Assembly: GCA_946480465.1 (NCBI GenBank) | Contig: CAMLJY010000031.1 | Span: forward strand, 1 to 64,000 | DNA: 64,000 nt | DNA from: an uncultured Burkholderiales bacterium | GTDB lineage: Bacteria > Pseudomonadota > Gammaproteobacteria > Burkholderiales > Burkholderiaceae | Reading direction: 5' to 3' | In this document: positions 18,220-28,332 of the stretch, piece after piece | How the letters are laid out: every line of letters begins with the position of its first letter | Position numbering within the stretch: the stretch's first letter is position 1 | Position numbers and translations under genes: made by a program | Notes under the pieces: model-generated | Seen by the model: the letters and a program-made list of their open reading frames with translations, nothing else | Told to the model about the DNA's origin: nothing | The model's database searches: none

Positions 18220-19752
18220 TCAGGGGGGTGTCAAGCAGGTGTCATTCGGTGACCGCGGTTCCTCGCGCGGCGGTTCGACGCAGGCGCGGGCGGCGCTCAG
18301 CATGGCCGTGAAGCGCGCGTCCTTGCGCAGCGGGTCGAACGCGGGCTCGATGTTGGCGAAGATGAAGGCCGGGTCCAGCGCCGCGGCGCTGGCCTGCAGC
18401 AGCGCCAGCGCCTCGTCGGGCCGGCCGGCGTACATGCGCACCATGGCCACCGAGTAGGCCGGCAGCCGGCCGCCGGCCAGGCGGTGGGCCAGCGCCATCG
18501 CTGCCTCGCATTCGGCCTCGGCGCCCGCCATCGCGAAGGCCTGGGCCTCGCCCAGCAGCGGCGCGGCGTGCTCGGGCAGGTGCCTGCGTACTTCGCGGTA
18601 CAGCGCCACGGCCGCGTCCGGCTGCTGGCGAAAGCGCCGGATGTCGCCGCGCGTCATCAGCGCGGAGAAGTGCTGCGGCGCGATGTCCAGCAGCGCGTCC
18701 AGCTCCTTGTCGGCATCGTCCCAGCGGCGCTGCGCCACCCGCAGCTTGGCCATGAAGAGCCGCGCATGCAGGTAGTGCGGGTCGAGCTGGCGCGCCAGGC
18801 GCAGGTCGGCCTCGGCCGCTTCGGTGAGGCCGGCCACGGTCAGGTAGAAGCCGCGGCCGCCGCGCACCAGCGCGCTCTGCGGCGCCATGTCCACCGCGCG
18901 GTTCAACCAGGCCTGCGCGGTGCGCCAATCGTGCCGGTGGCGGTGGTGCAGCACGCCCATCATGACGACGGCCTCGGCATCGGCCGGGTCCAGCGCCAGC
19001 GCCTGTTCCAGCCGGGCCTGGGCCTCGTCGACCCAGGGCACGCTGGGCTCGTGCCAGGCGCACACCAGCGCCATGCGGGCACGCGCCGCGCCCTTGTGGG
19101 CGGCGGCGTAATCGGGCGCCTCGCGCAGCGCGGCGTCGAAGCGGTCCAGCGCCTTGCGGATCGACGCTTCGTCACCGAGCCGCAGGAAGTGGTCGCCGCG
19201 CTCCACCAGGTCGCGCGCGGCGCGCGTGGCGCTGGGGGCCACCGGCGTCTCGTGCCGGCGCAGCACCGGCACGTAGCTGCCCACCGGCAGCTCGATGCGC
19301 AATTGCGCCTGGCGGCCTTCGTCGGCGTAGTAGCGCGCCAGGCGCTGGCGCAGGCGGCGCGCTTCCACCCGCACCACGTTGTCGGTGCGGGGATCGAAGC
19401 GGTCCAGCGCACGGCCGAAGACCTCCACCGCCACGACGGTTTCCTTCAGCACCGCGCGCTGGCCGCTGCCCGCGCTGTTCACGAGGTAGCGCAACAGCTG
19501 CTGCTGCCGCCGCGACTGCATGAAGGCCTTGCTGGCGAGCACGCGCTCCAGCTCGAAGTCGATCATCGACTGCGGGAAGCCGCCGACGTACTCGGTGGCC
19601 GCGGCGGGCGCAGCGCCGCCCGGTTCGCCGTCCTCATTCAGCGGCGGTTCGCTCGTGATCCTTGAGGTGCCAGACACATCCAGTGGTTCGGCGTCCGAAC
19701 CCCGTGCGGGCCGCGCTGGCTGCATCGTGGTGCAACCTGGTCCGGCGGCCAT
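18220..19752 (-). CDS. TPR-containing regulator with winged-helix-like N-terminal domain
   Basis: A 510-residue protein. Residues about 60-160 carry the segment FMQSRRQQQLLRYLV, then LKETVVAVEVFGR, DPRTDNVVRVEARRLRQRL and GSYVPVL, a winged-helix-like arrangement that in many proteobacteria precedes TPR arrays and resembles OmpR-type output domains. The rest is a run of about eight TPR-like helical pairs. No signal peptide or membrane helix. GGGAG before ATG supports the start. The GH16 lipoprotein gene begins 80 bp downstream on the same strand, so this may be its regulator. Whether it binds DNA is inferred, not shown. Confidence 0.7.
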   Translation of the reverse strand: MAAGPGCTTMQPARPARGSDAEPLDVSGTSRITSEPPLNEDGEPGGAAPAAATEYVGGFPQSMIDFELERVLASKAFMQSRRQQQLLRYLVNSAGSGQRAVLKETVVAVEVFGRALDRFDPRTDNVVRVEARRLRQRLARYYADEGRQAQLRIELPVGSYVPVLRRHETPVAPSATRAARDLVERGDHFLRLGDEASIRKALDRFDAALREAPDYAAAHKGAARARMALVCAWHEPSVPWVDEAQARLEQALALDPADAEAVVMMGVLHHRHRHDWRTAQAWLNRAVDMAPQSALVRGGRGFYLTVAGLTEAAEADLRLARQLDPHYLHARLFMAKLRVAQRRWDDADKELDALLDIAPQHFSALMTRGDIRRFRQQPDAAVALYREVRRHLPEHAAPLLGEAQAFAMAGAEAECEAAMALAHRLAGGRLPAYSVAMVRMYAGRPDEALALLQASAAALDPAFIFANIEPAFDPLRKDARFTAMLSAARACVEPPREEPRSPNDTCLTPP

Positions 19753-19920
19753 TGTTTCTCCCTGTTTGAAATTGTGAGGCGAGCGCCTGCGGCGCGCCGC
19801 GACGGATCGTCATCAACACATGACGGACCCGCATGATGAAGGGGGCAAGCGACCGGATGGCATGATCCCGGCCGGCCGGATTAGGGATTGCGTCCGCCAC
19901 CCACAACTGCTGGAGCACGC

Positions 19921-20712
19921 ATGATCGTCGAGCGCATCTGGACGGGCAACGCCTACCGCAACTACAACTACCTGATCGCCTGCCCCGAGACGGGCGAGGC
20001 CCTGGCCGTCGATCCACTGGACCACGGCCAGTGCCTGCAGGCGGCCAGGCGCAACGGCTGGCGCATCACGCAGATCCTGAACACGCACGAGCACCCCGAC
20101 CACACCGGCGGCAATGCCGCGGTGGTGGCGGCCACCGGCGCCAAGCTGATCGCGCACCATCGCGCCGGCGCGCGCATCCCCGGCGTGGACCGCGGCGTGC
20201 AGGCCGGTGACGTCATCAAGGTGGGCAAGACGGTGGAGCTGGAATGCCTGGACACGCCCGGCCACACGATGTGCCACATCTGCCTGCGCTCGCACACCGA
20301 GCAGCCGGCGCTGTTCTCGGGCGACACGCTGTTCAACGCCGGTGCCGGCAACTGCCACAACGGCGGCAATCCGGAAGACCTCTACGCGAGCTTCGTCGAC
20401 CAGCTGGCCCAGCTGCCGGACGACACCCTGGTGTACCCCGGGCACGACTACATCGAGAACAACCTGCGCTTCACTCTCGCGCGCGAGGCGGACAACGAGG
20501 CGGCGAAGGCGCTGCTGGGCGAAGTGAGCGGCCATGACCCGGCCACCGGCCACGTCACCACCATGGCCGAGGAGAAGCGCATCAACACCTTCCTGCGCCT
20601 GGGCAGCCCCAGCGTCATCGCGGGGCTGCGCGCGGCCTTTCCGGACCTGCCGGAGCAGCCGGATGCGAAGACGGTGTTCGTGAAGCTGCGCGAGCTGCGC
20701 AACGCCTGGTAG
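19921..20712 (+). CDS. gloB: Hydroxyacylglutathione hydrolase (glyoxalase II)
   Basis: A 263-residue metallo-beta-lactamase-fold enzyme that hydrolyses S-D-lactoylglutathione to D-lactate and glutathione, the second step of methylglyoxal detoxification. The metal motif is THEHPDH (His56, His58, Asp60, His61); further ligands are in DTPGHT and FSGDTLF, and the glutathione-binding end is recognisable (VYPGHDY, EEKRINTFLRLG). The length is close to the usual 250-260. The start at 19921 is chosen because the first strand (MIVERIW) begins there. It ends 8 bp from the convergent membrane protein gene. Confidence 0.93.
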   Translation: MIVERIWTGNAYRNYNYLIACPETGEALAVDPLDHGQCLQAARRNGWRITQILNTHEHPDHTGGNAAVVAATGAKLIAHHRAGARIPGVDRGVQAGDVIKVGKTVELECLDTPGHTMCHICLRSHTEQPALFSGDTLFNAGAGNCHNGGNPEDLYASFVDQLAQLPDDTLVYPGHDYIENNLRFTLAREADNEAAKALLGEVSGHDPATGHVTTMAEEKRINTFLRLGSPSVIAGLRAAFPDLPEQPDAKTVFVKLRELRNAW

Positions 20713-20719
20713 AAGCGGT

Positions 20720-21358
20720 CTACGTCCGCGCGAGCAGCAGCGCGCCGGTGGTGGCCAGCATGGCGGTGCCGGCATGTTGCGCCAGCGGGCCGGCGGCCAG
20801 TGCCGGATACCGCGCCGCGCCGCGGCACACCGCGCAGGCCATGGCGCCCGCGGCGAGCAGCATGGACGCCAGATGCGCCGCGGCGGCCGCCGCCGCCAGC
20901 GCCACCGAGCCCGATGCCGTCAGCGCACGCGCCGGGCCGTCGCTGACGCACAGCGGCGCCAGCGCCGGCACCAGCATCAGCCCGGTGCCGTGCGCCATGG
21001 CCATCAGGCCGGACCACAGCGCCAGGCCGGCGTGGCCGCCGCAGCCGCCGGGCAGCGCGCCACGCCTGGCATGGCGCAGGCGGACCAACGCCAGCATCAG
21101 CAGCACCACGCCGGCCACGCGCTGCGCCAGCCCCCGGTCCACCGCCAGCCCCGCGGCCAGGCTCCAGGCCACCAGCACGAGCGCGGCAGCGTGGCCCAAG
21201 GCCAGGGTCAGCAGCGCGCGCGGCACCTGCGCCACGCTGCCCGCGCGCAGCCCCCAGCCGGCGGCGAACAGCCAGCCGCCGGCCGGGCTGAGCCCGTGCA
21301 GCAGCCCGAGGCCGACGACGGCCAGCCACGGTCCCAGGTCGGCCAGCATGCCGTCCAT
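20720..21358 (-). CDS. Six-helix membrane protein, possible metal exporter type
   Basis: A 212-residue inner membrane protein with about six hydrophobic helices. The first helix contains LLHGLSPAGGW and a later one MAHGTGLMLVP; His-rich HGxxP/HGxG motifs inside helices, with LALGHAAALVL, resemble the nickel/cobalt transporter and UreH/HupE-like group, but the resemblance is weak. The gene starts 18 bp after the DUF899 gene stop and is probably cotranscribed with it. The substrate is unknown. Confidence 0.65.
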   Translation of the reverse strand: MDGMLADLGPWLAVVGLGLLHGLSPAGGWLFAAGWGLRAGSVAQVPRALLTLALGHAAALVLVAWSLAAGLAVDRGLAQRVAGVVLLMLALVRLRHARRGALPGGCGGHAGLALWSGLMAMAHGTGLMLVPALAPLCVSDGPARALTASGSVALAAAAAAAHLASMLLAAGAMACAVCRGAARYPALAAGPLAQHAGTAMLATTGALLLART

Positions 21359-21376
21359 GGCCGCGTCTTTCGTGCG

Positions 21377-22174
21377 TCAGGCCGCGGCCGCGCCCGCGGG
21401 CGCATGGCAGCCGCATGCATCGGCCGGGCCCGCCTCGTAGCGGTCGTGGTGGCGCACCCAGGCCATCGTGTAGGGCAGGTCGTCCTCGTCCCGGCCCTTG
21501 GGCACGAGGTCCAGCAGGTGGTAGGTGCCCATCATCACCTCGACCCCGCGGCCGTAGGTGGAGTAGGTGTGGAACACCGTGCCCGCGTCGTCCTTGTAGA
21601 AGGTGCTGATGCCGGGCGCCTCGTCCTGCGGGAAGGGCCGCATCGCGAAGTTGTAGAAGACCTCGCCGCGGGCGCGCTCCTCGGGCGTGAAGCTGACGTG
21701 GAAGTCGCGGTTGAAGTCGCTGCCGTGCGAGGACACCCAGTTGAACTGCCAGCCCATGCGGTGGCGAAAGCGCTCGATCTGCTCGATCGGCGCGCGCGAG
21801 ACCACCGCCAGCGCCACGTCGCGCTGCGCCAGGTGCGGCTGCATGCCGCCCAGGTGGTCGGCCATGAAGGAGCAGCTGGGGCAGCCTGCCTCCCAGCCGG
21901 GCCCCAGCATGAAGTGCTGCAGCAGCAGCTGCCGGTGGCGGCCGAACAGCTCGGCCAGCGTGCGCGGGCCGGTGGGCGTGTCGAAGACGTAGGGCTTGTC
22001 GATGCGCACCCAGGGCAGGGCGCGGCGTTCCCGGGCGATCTGGTCGCCCAGGCGGGTCAGCTCCATCTCGCGCTTCAGCAGTGCACGCCGTTCGGCCGTC
22101 CATCGCTCGCGCGGCAGCACGGGGTGGGTGGTGGTCGTGGTGGTGCTCGTGGTGGACGTGGTGCTCGTGCTCAT
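21377..22174 (-). CDS. DUF899-family thioredoxin-like protein
   Basis: A 265-residue protein of the DUF899 family (thioredoxin-fold). The diagnostic segment GWEAGCPSCSFMADHL holds the CxxC pair, and the family hallmark FHTYSTYGRGVE is near the C-terminus. The first 17 residues are almost only Ser and Thr, encoded by a degenerate GTG/GTC-rich tract. The start at 22174 is chosen over an upstream extension because AAGGAA precedes it. The enzymatic role of the family is not established. It sits between the beta-propeller gene (upstream) and a membrane protein gene (downstream). Confidence 0.85.
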   Translation of the reverse strand: MSTSTTSTTSTTTTTTHPVLPRERWTAERRALLKREMELTRLGDQIARERRALPWVRIDKPYVFDTPTGPRTLAELFGRHRQLLLQHFMLGPGWEAGCPSCSFMADHLGGMQPHLAQRDVALAVVSRAPIEQIERFRHRMGWQFNWVSSHGSDFNRDFHVSFTPEERARGEVFYNFAMRPFPQDEAPGISTFYKDDAGTVFHTYSTYGRGVEVMMGTYHLLDLVPKGRDEDDLPYTMAWVRHHDRYEAGPADACGCHAPAGAAAA

Positions 22175-22283
22175 CGTCGTTTCCTTGCTCGGGGTGGAAG
22201 AAGAGGCCATGCAGCGGCTCGGCCACCCGGGTGGGCGGGCCTCGCATGTCAGGGGGGAGGGCAGCGCCTGGAGGCGCTTCAGG

Positions 22284-22970
22284 TCACGTCTTTTGGCGCC
22301 TAGGACGGCGCACCGCGCGCACGACGCCGCTGGTGCCGCCGCCGCAGTAGAAGAGCCCGGCGCCATCGGACTCCAGGCCGCTCACCCCGGCGCCGCCAGG
22401 CATCTGCAGGCGCTGCAGCACGGCGCCGCTGTCGGGGTCGATGCGGCGGATGTCGCTGTCGTCGCCGTCCCAGGTGCCATGCCACAGCTCGCCGTCGACC
22501 CAGGTGACGCCGGTGACGAAGCGGTTCGACTCGATGGTGCGGCGGATGGCGCCGGTGGCCGGATCGATCTGGTAGATGCGGCGGTCGCGGTACTGGCCGA
22601 CCCACAGGCTGCCTTCGGCCCAGGCCAGGCCCGAGTCGCGGCCGCCGCCGGGCGCCGGGATCGACGCCAGCACGGTGCCGGTCGCGGGGTCGATCTTGTC
22701 GATGCGCGCCTCGGTGATCTGGTACAGGTGCCTGCCGTCGAAGGCGGTGCCGGCGTCGCAGGCATGGTCCAGCGCCTGCACCGGCTGGCCGCCGTCGGGG
22801 TCGAAGGCGAGCAGGCGCTCGCCGGTGGCGGCCCACACGTGGCGGCCGTCGTGGGTGACGCCGGCCACCCGGTCGGCGCCGGGGAAGGGGCCGTACTCGC
22901 GCACGATCTCGGCCGGCTGGGCGGGGATGTCGGGGGTGTCCGTGCCGGCGGGGTGGGTGGGATGGCTCAT
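22284..22970 (-). CDS. Beta-propeller protein (NHL/YncE-like)
   Basis: A 228-residue protein with repeating blades: VTHDGRHVWAATGERLLAFDP, FDGRHLYQITEARIDKIDP, WAEGSLWVGQYRDRRIYQIDP, WVDGELWHGTWDGDDSDIRRIDP (each cited here only in part), a pattern of [W/Y]-x(n)-IDPxTG as in NHL, YncE and glutamine-cyclotransferase-like propellers. No signal peptide is visible, so it is probably cytoplasmic. The start at 22970 follows GGAAG. It lies between a TPR-type regulator gene (upstream, 42 bp) and the DUF899 gene on the same strand, suggesting a small operon. Confidence 0.7.
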   Translation of the reverse strand: MSHPTHPAGTDTPDIPAQPAEIVREYGPFPGADRVAGVTHDGRHVWAATGERLLAFDPDGGQPVQALDHACDAGTAFDGRHLYQITEARIDKIDPATGTVLASIPAPGGGRDSGLAWAEGSLWVGQYRDRRIYQIDPATGAIRRTIESNRFVTGVTWVDGELWHGTWDGDDSDIRRIDPDSGAVLQRLQMPGGAGVSGLESDGAGLFYCGGGTSGVVRAVRRPRRQKT

Positions 22971-23012
22971 CGTGGCTTCCATCGCGCCGGGGGCGGCGCC
23001 ATGGAAGGCAAT

Positions 23013-24233
23013 CTACGTGAGCGGCAGCGCGGCGGGGAGTAACAAGATCGTCGTGAAACCGGCGAGCGGCGGCGCCAGCCAGCGCTGCGCGCGGGTGCGG
23101 CCGATCGAGCGCACGCGCCCGGCCGCCTCCAGCTCGGCCAGCGCCCGCTGCACGGTGCGCTGGCTGGCGTCCAGCGCCTGCGCCAGCGCCGAGGTGGACC
23201 AGGCCGCGCCGTCGGCCAGCAGGGCCTGCAGTGCCGCCTGCTCGCCGTCGATCGGCGGCAGCAGCACGCTGACGGCCGGGCTGCCCCGCGGCGTCAGCGC
23301 AAAGCCGCGTTCGGTGGCGGCGATGCGCGCCAGCGGCGCGGCCAGCGCGCGCAGGCGGCCGATCTCCACCCGCAGGCGCGCGCGGTGCGTCTCGTCCGGA
23401 TCGCGGGTGCGGAAGGCCTGCTCGATCAGCCTGCCGCGTTCGACGTCGCCGGGCCAGGCCTCGGCCAGGTCGCGTGCCAGCGCGAACAGCACCGGCCGTC
23501 GCGCCAGCGGCAGCACCGTGGCCCCCGCGCGCAGGCTGCGGCGGCAGGCATCGAGCACCAGCGTGCCGGAGGCGAGCAGCGACTCGACCTCCGCCAGGCG
23601 CAGCGCGCGCTCGGCACCCGCCTGCCGCCAGCGGGCGGCAGGCTGCTCCAGCGCGGCCTGCAGGTCCGCCGCTTCGGCCATCAGCGCCGGCACGCCCGCG
23701 CGCCGGGCAGCGGCCTGCGCGCGCGCCAGCGCCGCGGCCGCCGCGCCGGTGCGCAGGCGGCGCAGCGCCACCTCGGCCGCCGCCAGCCCGGCCACGGCCT
23801 GGAGCGGCGGCGGCATCTCGCGCAGGTCCAGCCCCGCCAGCTCGCCCGCCGCGTCGTCCAGCCGGCCGAGCAGCAACAGGCGCCGCACGCCGATCAGCCG
23901 CGCATGCATCGCGTTAGCAATATCGGCCCGCGCTTCCAGCGTCGCGGCCGCGGCGGCCAGCGTGCGCGGCGAGCCGCCCAGCTCGCGCATCGCCAGCGCG
24001 ACCTCGGCCTCGGCCACCACGCAGCGGGCGCGGGCCAGCGCCTCGTGCTCGCCGAAGCCGCGGGCGGCGCGCCGCAGCAGGTCGCGCGCCCGCGGGTGCT
24101 CGCCCAGCTGCGCCATCGCGATGCCGCGCAGCGCCAGCGCCGGCGGGTCGTCGCGCAGGCTCACGCGCTTCAGCGCGCCCAGGGCGTCGCCTGTGGCCAG
24201 TGCACGTGCGGCGGCGGTGATCAGGGAATCCAT
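23013..24233 (-). CDS. Helical-repeat regulator with C-terminal HTH
   Basis: A 406-residue protein. Most of it is alanine-rich alpha-helical repeat sequence of TPR type (residues 1-300). The C-terminus holds a winged helix-turn-helix, WSTSALAQALDASQRTVQRAL then LEAAGRVRSIGRTRAQRW, the form of a DeoR/MarR-like wing. It is likely the transcriptional regulator of the downstream propeller-DUF899-membrane protein genes, with which it is co-oriented. The name of the family is uncertain. Confidence 0.65.
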   Translation of the reverse strand: MDSLITAAARALATGDALGALKRVSLRDDPPALALRGIAMAQLGEHPRARDLLRRAARGFGEHEALARARCVVAEAEVALAMRELGGSPRTLAAAAATLEARADIANAMHARLIGVRRLLLLGRLDDAAGELAGLDLREMPPPLQAVAGLAAAEVALRRLRTGAAAAALARAQAAARRAGVPALMAEAADLQAALEQPAARWRQAGAERALRLAEVESLLASGTLVLDACRRSLRAGATVLPLARRPVLFALARDLAEAWPGDVERGRLIEQAFRTRDPDETHRARLRVEIGRLRALAAPLARIAATERGFALTPRGSPAVSVLLPPIDGEQAALQALLADGAAWSTSALAQALDASQRTVQRALAELEAAGRVRSIGRTRAQRWLAPPLAGFTTILLLPAALPLT

Positions 24234-24439
24234 GGGGCGCGAGGCTAACGCGAAGGGCTGAAGCGGGGCGTGAACGGCGCGCCATGGCGCCCTGAAGACG
24301 CCGCCTGCGGTGCCGCGGCTGCGGCTGTTTCATCGACGGTGACGACGATTCCGACCGCGGGGCATCCCGGCCGGATCGGTCTGGATCGAGACGTCCTTCG
24401 AGGCCGTCTGCTCGCAGCGCGGCCGGCCCTTCGAGGGCG

Positions 24440-24468
24440 TTGACGCTGCAAGGGCCGCTGGCTAATAT
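24440..24468 (+). promoter_or_regulatory. Sigma-70-type promoter of the ABC-F gene
   Basis: TTGACG at 24440-24445 and TAATAT at 24463-24468, separated by 17 bp, are one mismatch each from consensus and stand out in this GC-rich DNA. Transcription would begin near 24475 and give a leader of about 105 nt before the ABC-F start at 24580. The rest of 24234-24439 shows no convincing gene or signal. Confidence 0.75.
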
Positions 24469-24499
24469 CGCCCGCCTTCACCGTCCCGAGCACGATCCC

Positions 24500-24576
24500 A
24501 TGCGGATGTAAGCCTTTCCCCGAATGCCGTTCCACGCGCCTTTTGCGTGGCATGTCTTCGTTCGAACGGAAAGCTT
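24500..24576 (+). promoter_or_regulatory. Putative translational attenuator of the ABC-F gene, with Met-Arg-Met leader frame
   Basis: The predicted leader RNA has a three-codon frame ATG CGG ATG TAA (24500-24511). Directly after it AAGCCTTTCC (24510-24519) can pair, with one bulged base, with GGAAAGCTT (24568-24576), which is the ribosome binding site of the ABC-F gene. Inside lie a hairpin CCACGC-N7-GCGTGG (24532-24550) and a competing stem CCGTTC (24527-24532) with GAACGG (24564-24569), which also covers the GG of the ribosome binding site. A ribosome halted on the tiny frame would mask the first arm and change the pairing. The leader frame itself has only a weak Shine-Dalgarno. Confidence 0.5.
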
Positions 24577-24579
24577 GCA

Positions 24580-26325
<1,746 letters not shown>

Positions 26326-26497
26326 AGGGCAATGCGGCACGGATAGCATGCGCGCAGGCCTTCGCGAGTGAACGAGAGATGGTTTCCAGTTGGCCCAACC
26401 TCTTTCGGATTGCCGGCCGCAGGCATCTGCCGTCCTCGTGAGGCGTCCGCCGAAAGCCACGCAGGCGGCGTCAGCCACCGAGCAAGGAGTCCAGCCC

Positions 26498-26839
26498 ATG
26501 ACGAAGTACCTGATCTCATTCCCCAGCTCCGCGATGGTCGTCCCGGAAGAGGACTTCCAGGCCGTGTCCGACGCGGCGCGCGCCGTGATCGTCGAGGCCC
26601 AGGCGGCCGGCGTCTACGTCTTCGGCGGCGGCATCAACGAGAGCGTGGGGCCGGTCAAGGTCTCGGCCGACGGCGCGGTCGTCGACGGCACCTACCCGGA
26701 GACGCGCCGGATCGAGGGCGGCTACACGATCCTCGAACTGCCCACGCGGCAGGCGGCCGTTGAATGGGCCGCGAAGATCGCGGCGGCGTGCCGATGTGAT
26801 CAGGAGCTGCGGGAGTTCATGTTCGACCCGGTGTCCTGA
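26498..26839 (+). CDS. YCII-related (DGPF) domain protein
   Basis: A 113-residue protein of the YCII/DGPF superfamily, a small dimeric ferredoxin-like fold. Visible family features are the opening strand MTKYLISFPS, the helix EAQAAGVYVFGGGI, the residue run GPVKVSADGAVVDG and the end IEGGYTILELPT...A followed by the C-terminal helix. Such proteins are often adjacent to extracytoplasmic-function sigma factors, but none is present here. AAGGAG precedes the chosen start. The catalytic role of the family is not settled. Confidence 0.8.
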   Translation: MTKYLISFPSSAMVVPEEDFQAVSDAARAVIVEAQAAGVYVFGGGINESVGPVKVSADGAVVDGTYPETRRIEGGYTILELPTRQAAVEWAAKIAAACRCDQELREFMFDPVS

Positions 26840-27106
26840 TGCCTGGGCGGCGGGCAGGCGTTCTTGCAGCGGACGCGGCAATGACGCCGACATTCGAACC
26901 CCCGGGGCCGCGCTTCATCGATAGCGCAGAGGTTCAGGACGTCAACATCGCCATTCCATCGAAAGGTCCGCGAGGCCGTGCATGCCCGCAGAGCGGCAAT
27001 CCGCGCTGCAGCACGGTTCACAACCGGCTCCGCAAGCCTGGGGATGCTGGCGCGCATACCGGGGGACTATCGTCGGTGCGTCGCAGTTGGCTGTGCGGAG
27101 GCCCTG

Positions 27107-27571
27107 ATGCGAAGGAAGCGATCGTGGCTGGCCATGCTGGCGTTCGCCCTCACGGTGATGCTCGCGACGATGGCGTCGGCACACGCAATCAAGCGAACCT
27201 GGACGGTCTGCAATCACACCGCGGAGCCGGTGCGCGCCGCCATCGTCTACAACGAAGGCCCGGTCCTCGTTGCAAGGGGTTGGTGGAACATCAATGCCTG
27301 CGGGGCGTGCGTCAAGGTCTTGTCCCGGAATGTCGGTGCCACGAATGCGTTCCTGCGCGCCGAGAGCCGCGGCGGGGAGGACTTCGGCGGCGAATTCCTG
27401 TTCTGCACCGGGGTCTCGTCGCCGTTCGAAATCCCCGATGCCAACGTGAAGTCCAGGTGCGGCGGCCGCGCACGGCTGTGGAAGTCATTCGCACTCCAAT
27501 CGCTGGAGCAGCCCAGGCACACGACGCACTTGCGCGGGCCCGTGGGCAGCGGCCGCCAGTGCATCGACTAG
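27107..27571 (+). CDS. Secreted DUF1036-type protein
   Basis: A 154-residue protein with a cleavable signal peptide (RRKRSWLAMLAFALTVMLATMASAHA). The mature part has DUF1036 features: VCNHTAEPVRAAIVYNEG, RGWWNINACGACVKVL and a cysteine-bearing FLFCTG segment. DUF1036 proteins are small periplasmic or secreted proteins of unknown function. A strong Shine-Dalgarno (GGAGG) supports the start at 27107. A second small secreted cysteine protein gene follows 59 bp downstream on the same strand. Confidence 0.75.
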   Translation: MRRKRSWLAMLAFALTVMLATMASAHAIKRTWTVCNHTAEPVRAAIVYNEGPVLVARGWWNINACGACVKVLSRNVGATNAFLRAESRGGEDFGGEFLFCTGVSSPFEIPDANVKSRCGGRARLWKSFALQSLEQPRHTTHLRGPVGSGRQCID

Positions 27572-27630
27572 CGTCGAACACTGCACTAACGATGGCGCCG
27601 ATGCCTCCGGCGGCCCAGCGAAGACACGCC

Positions 27631-28023
27631 ATGCGCAAGGTCCATGCGCTCTCGTTGGCCTGCCTGGCGGGCACGGTTGTGGTCGCCACGCCGGCCCTGG
27701 CGCAGCGCGCCTGTCCGGCAGGCCAGCCGTGCATCCTCGCCGTGTACAACCAGCGTGCGAACCTCGTCGTCGAGTGGAACGACAGCGACGAACGCGATCA
27801 CTACAACCTTCGCTGGAGCCGCCCCGGAAGGGGGGCGGTGCAGGTGGAGCGTCCGGGTGGAAGGGGCGGGCACTTCGTGCTGAAGTACTTCCGTCCGAAC
27901 ACGAAGTACACCTTCGCGGTTCAGGGCTGCTCCAAGCCGCTGATCGGTTCGTCCACCTGCACGGGTTGGTACACCGAGGTCGTGACCTCGTGTGGGGCCC
28001 GTGCGACGCCGTGCAGGGAGTGA
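27631..28023 (+). CDS. Small secreted protein, fibronectin III-like
   Basis: A 130-residue protein with a signal peptide (MRKVHALSLACLAGTVVVATPALAQ in part). The mature domain of about 100 residues is beta-rich with an arrangement typical of a fibronectin type III fold: VEWNDSDERDHYNLRWSR, then YFRPNTKYTFAVQGC, with several cysteines that can pair. Other in-frame starts lie 30-39 bp upstream. It follows the DUF1036 gene and may act in the same compartment. No catalytic residues are apparent. Confidence 0.65.
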   Translation: MRKVHALSLACLAGTVVVATPALAQRACPAGQPCILAVYNQRANLVVEWNDSDERDHYNLRWSRPGRGAVQVERPGGRGGHFVLKYFRPNTKYTFAVQGCSKPLIGSSTCTGWYTEVVTSCGARATPCRE

Positions 28024-28143
28024 GTCGCTCGGGTAGGCCGATGGACTGATACGGACGCGCCTGCAGCGCCGGCCGCGCTTCCTGTCGTGCGAAGAGAGCG
28101 GCATGTGTTCCTTGGCACGTCAACCACAGCGGCCCCCTGCGGC

Positions 28144-28173
28144 TTGCGCATTCGCGCCGGCCGCCCGTATCAT
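28144..28173 (+). promoter_or_regulatory. Promoter upstream of the leader and AAA+ protease genes
   Basis: TTGCGC at 28144-28149 and TATCAT at 28168-28173 with an 18-bp spacer fit a sigma-70 promoter; transcription would start near 28180, about 50 nt before the leader frame at 28231. The 120 bp between the previous gene (stop 28023) and this site show nothing else. Confidence 0.55.
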
Positions 28174-28230
28174 CCGCGCCCTGTTGCTGATGGCGCCCAC
28201 GACAGCGCCCGCCTGACGGAGATCCCCCCT

Positions 28231-28263
28231 ATGTCCTCCCTGTTCATCTCGACGATCGACTGA
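28231..28263 (+). CDS. Putative leader peptide, 10 codons
   Basis: A frame encoding MSSLFISTID followed by TGA. It has a good Shine-Dalgarno (GGAG at 28218-28221, 9 bp before the ATG) and lies about 50 nt downstream of a predicted promoter. The stop codon directly abuts the first base pairs of a hairpin (28264-28294), and a terminator-like hairpin follows before the next real gene at 28405. This is the layout of a transcription-attenuation leader. There is no run of a single amino acid codon, so the sensed condition is not obvious; the peptide may instead act as an arrest peptide. Confidence 0.5.
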   Translation: MSSLFISTID

Positions 28264-28294
28264 ACACGGTTCCCGAGCCCCGGCTGAACCGTGT
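28264..28294 (+). promoter_or_regulatory. Leader hairpin 1 with antiterminator loop
   Basis: ACACGGTTC (28264-28272) pairs perfectly with GAACCGTGT (28286-28294) around a 13-nt loop. The loop holds AGCCCCGG (28276-28283), the exact complement of CCGGGGCT at 28379-28386, which is the 3' arm of the downstream terminator-like hairpin. The two pairings exclude each other, so the loop could serve as an antiterminator. Confidence 0.55.
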
Positions 28295-28332
28295 CTGTTC
28301 ACAGATACGGCCTCAGACCGCGCGGCTCGAGC

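Noticed and set aside
26839..27630. A long forward frame upstream of the fibronectin-like gene
   Set aside because: It overlaps the DUF1036 gene in another frame; the signal peptide of the real gene begins at 27631.
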